Positions 14,059 through 15,614 of a DNA stretch of 15,614 bases are shown here, one piece after another. Position 1 is the first letter of the stretch; each line of letters opens with the position of its first letter. Source of the DNA: Candidatus Bathycorpusculum fermentans (GTDB taxonomy: Archaea; Thermoproteota; Bathyarchaeia; Bathyarchaeales; Bathycorpusculaceae); contig WRGM01000143.1 in NCBI GenBank assembly GCA_009787175.1, positions 1-15,614 of the forward strand. The letters are read 5' to 3'. Under the pieces are notes generated by a model that saw only the letters and a program-made list of their open reading frames with translations, was not told where the DNA came from and ran no database searches. Position numbers and translations under genes: made by a program.

Positions 14059-14787
14059 TCACTTACTTGAACTTGATCCTTTAATGTAAGTGTCTATTTG
14101 CTCGTCAGAGAGCATTTCGAGTTTTTTAGTTGTAGCAGGGATTACGGCTATTTTGATTCTTGGTGGAAGTTGTCTTGTCTCTAAAGCTTTTACTAAGCAG
14201 TTTGCTGCAAGTTTTATTATATCCTCGAGGCTCATGTTATCTTTGTATTCTTCTTTTAGAATGTTTAAGACTGTTTCTCTTCCTGCGCCTAGGGCTGTTG
14301 CTTTGTATCCTCTATATGTTCCACTGGGGTGTGTTCCGAAAACACGTGAGCCAGTTTTGTCTACGCCTGCAAATATTAAGGATACTCCGAATGGTCTTAC
14401 TCCGGCGTGTTGTGTGTACATTTGTTGTATATCGCATATTTTTTTGGTTACAATTTCAACATCTATGGGTTCATCATAAGTTAGTTTATTACTTTGGGAA
14501 TGTATTCTTGCTTGTTCGATAAGAATTCTAGCGTCGGAGCTTAATCCAACAATTGCTGCGCCCACATGGTCATCCACGCGGAATATTTTGTAAGAATCTC
14601 CTGCCTCATCTAGGGGTTCGATACTCTCTTCAGATCCGAGTACTACGCCTTCGGCGGTTTGTATACCTAATATGGTAGCGCCTCTATTTACTACTTCCAT
14701 TGCGTATTCGACTTGGAAGAGTCTGCCATCGGGGGAGAAAACAGTAATTGCACGGTCATAAGCACCTGGTGCTGCAAATACAGACAT
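14059..14787 (-). CDS. psmA: 20S proteasome alpha subunit
   Basis: A 242-residue alpha-type subunit, forming the outer rings that gate entry to the proteasome. The N-terminus YDRAITVFSPDGRLFQVEYA is the alpha-subunit signature and gating segment. RGATILGIQTAEGVVLGSEE, HVGAAIVGLSSDARILIEQA and GVRPFGVSLIFAGVD follow. There is no N-terminal threonine, as expected for an alpha subunit. The C-terminus ends in a serine run (GSSSSK). The ATG at 14787 has GTGAGGT (14797-14803) as ribosome site. It is the first gene of the exosome superoperon and has a TATA/BRE promoter just upstream. The beta subunit gene is not in the window. Confidence 0.97.
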   Translation of the reverse strand: MSVFAAPGAYDRAITVFSPDGRLFQVEYAMEVVNRGATILGIQTAEGVVLGSEESIEPLDEAGDSYKIFRVDDHVGAAIVGLSSDARILIEQARIHSQSNKLTYDEPIDVEIVTKKICDIQQMYTQHAGVRPFGVSLIFAGVDKTGSRVFGTHPSGTYRGYKATALGAGRETVLNILKEEYKDNMSLEDIIKLAANCLVKALETRQLPPRIKIAVIPATTKKLEMLSDEQIDTYIKGSSSSK

Positions 14788-14844
14788 AACACGTTAACCT
14801 CACTTTACATTTCTACACTTTGCAGAGTTTCATATAATAACTAT

Positions 14845-14859
14845 ACTAAAAACCTTTCC
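14845..14859 (-). promoter_or_regulatory. Promoter of psmA and the exosome superoperon (BRE + TATA)
   Basis: On the minus strand GGAAAGG followed by TTTTTAGT gives a BRE-like purine element directly before a TATA-like box. Transcription would start near 14822, leaving a leader of about 35 bases that contains the GTGAGGT ribosome site of psmA. Good spacing and no competing gene upstream. Confidence 0.5.
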
Positions 14860-15218
14860 TATTAATGCAAGAGTTTAACTATACAGCAAATACCAAGAAC
14901 ACACCTAAGAGTAAATGCAAACTAACGATAAAAATACATACACATACAAAACATTATCAATCAAGAACCACCAACAAGGACAGAAGTGTAAAATAAACAA
15001 AAGGCTCCTTTTGTGGATAAAAATCAGAAGCACCTGTTCACATCGATCATATCCATTTATGAACGTATCACCTTTTTCTTTTTACCGTTCGTGTGGCTTG
15101 GTGTTTATGTTATTTGTTGAGTTTGTTGTTTTTGGTGATATGCTATATAATGGTGCTGATAATTTTCTGTTAAAGAAGGCTTGTTCTATTGTAGGGTTTT
15201 TTATGTTTGTTTTTGTTG
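14860..15218. other. Non-coding, AT-rich spacer upstream of psmA
   Basis: I see no supported gene here. The strand composition changes from A/C-rich (to about 15010) to T/G-rich (about 15020-15290). The pivot is an inverted repeat at 14997-15014 (8-base arms ACAAAAGG and CCTTTTGT around CT). A 121-codon plus-strand frame (14915-15280) crosses the region but has no coherent domain or codon pattern and runs into the repeat-protein fragment on the other strand. No tRNA or CRISPR is visible. Confidence 0.5.
14997..15014. repeat. Short inverted repeat (8-base arms, 2-base centre)
   Basis: ACAAAAGG-CT-CCTTTTGT forms a perfect stem with a centre too short to be an RNA loop without opening a pair. 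It is more likely a DNA-level symmetrical site or a chance match. It lies at the point where strand composition changes in this accessory spacer. Confidence 0.3.
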
Positions 15219-15503
15219 TTATTGGTTGGAGTGTTTGCCGTTTGTTTTATTTCCAGAGATTGTTCCGCCTGATTGGTTAAAAGTACCCTCGTTATATACA
15301 CCTCCATAATCCGTCTTGGCAAAGTTATCTGAAATCTCACCGCCCAACATTTCAAAAACACACCCTTCACTATTCCACGCCTCACCAACATGTACACCGC
15401 CGCCCTCATTAGCAGTATTATTAGTAATTATGCCGCCTGTCATCTTAAAATAACCACCATATCTAATACACACACCCCCACCAGACTGTCTAAAAACTAG
15501 CAC
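15219..15503 (-). pseudogene. Fragment of a beta-helix repeat surface (adhesin-like) protein
   Basis: A 94-codon frame with three imperfect repeats of about 25-31 residues: GGGVCIRYGGYFKMTGGIIT-NNTA, GGGVHVGEAWNSEGCVFEM-LGGEISDNFA and GGVYNEGTFNQSGGTISGN-KT. Each has the pattern GGGV...F.M.GG.I..N.., as in large secreted right-handed beta-helix or adhesin-like proteins common in gut archaea and bacteria. Such proteins are normally many hundreds of residues, with a signal peptide and a surface anchor. This piece has neither: it begins in the middle of a repeat near 15490, after unrelated hydrophobic codons, and stops soon after the third repeat. I read it as a remnant. An IS630-like element begins on the side where its N-terminus should be. 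Confidence 0.6.
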
Positions 15504-15570
15504 AAATAGCCAATAAAAAACAACATATAGCCGATTAACTTAAGTTTTAGAAGACGTTTTATTGTGTGTT

Positions 15571-15614
15571 ATGACGTATAGCAGAGATTTCAGAGAGGCC
15601 GCAATAGCGTACAA
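15571..15614 (+). CDS. IS630-family transposase, N-terminus (runs off window)
   Basis: Only 14 codons are visible from ATG 15571: MTYSRDFREAAIAY, then the edge. This is the characteristic opening of IS630-type (Tc1/mariner-like DDE) transposases, which start M-[AT]-Y-S-x-D-[FL]-R and lead into a helix-turn-helix. The left end of the element should lie between about 15490 and 15570. A 10-base palindrome AACTTAAGTT (15537-15546) is in that stretch. The terminal inverted repeat cannot be confirmed without the other end. The match is short, so the family call is moderately sure. Confidence 0.55.
   Translation, partial: MTYSRDFREAAIAY

Noticed and set aside
14915..15280. 121-codon plus-strand frame upstream of psmA
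   Set aside because: Composition changes abruptly halfway, there is no domain or ribosome site, and its end runs antisense into the beta-helix repeat fragment.

Overview
This window is archaeal chromosomal DNA. It is AT-rich: four 60-base samples I counted by hand gave roughly 35-43% G+C. It carries DNA topoisomerase VI (both subunits), aIF5B, the archaeal exosome (Rrp4, Rrp41, Rrp42), SBDS, the proteasome alpha subunit, the KEOPS subunit Pcc1, archaeal RNA polymerase subunits Rpo3 and Rpo10, and archaeal-type ribosomal proteins. Shine-Dalgarno sequences of the GGAGG/GGTGA type precede most genes, and GTG or TTG starts are frequent. From memory of these families, the set and order fit a TACK-lineage archaeon such as Bathyarchaeia. 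I could not test this by a search.

Layout from left to right. At 178-468 (+) is a small MoaD/SAMP-like ubiquitin-fold protein with its own promoter. It converges on a leftward block (503-5640, all minus): top6B, top6A, a broken GNAT acetyltransferase gene, and infB (aIF5B). A spacer of about 400 bases holds the top6B upstream region, including a 14-bp perfect palindrome. It also holds the promoter side of a rightward gene for a two-helix membrane protein of about 64 residues. From 14787 down to 6434 all genes run leftward in two sub-blocks. The upstream one is the exosome superoperon (psmA, SBDS, rrp4, rrp41, rrp42, eL43). It is followed by pcc1. After a clear TATA/BRE promoter come uS13, uS4, uS11, rpoD, eL18, uL13, uS9 and rpoN. 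Most neighbours overlap by 1-20 bases or are separated by a few bases, so translational coupling is likely. Together these genes serve RNA degradation and quality control, ribosome assembly, tRNA modification, transcription and translation.

The right end (about 14900-15614) is different. It holds no core genes. It contains a fragment of a glycine/asparagine-rich beta-helix repeat surface protein and, in the last 44 bases, the first 14 codons of an IS630-like transposase running off the edge. This looks like an accessory or mobile boundary beside the core operon.

I found no wholly new gene system. The most unusual signals are these: (i) synonymous third-position usage switches between A/C-ending and T/G-ending codons inside infB, top6A and top6B; (ii) the GNAT gene has both an in-frame stop and a frameshift; (iii) a truncated surface-repeat gene lies next to an insertion-sequence end; and (iv) symmetrical operator-like sites lie in the moaD and top6B upstream regions.
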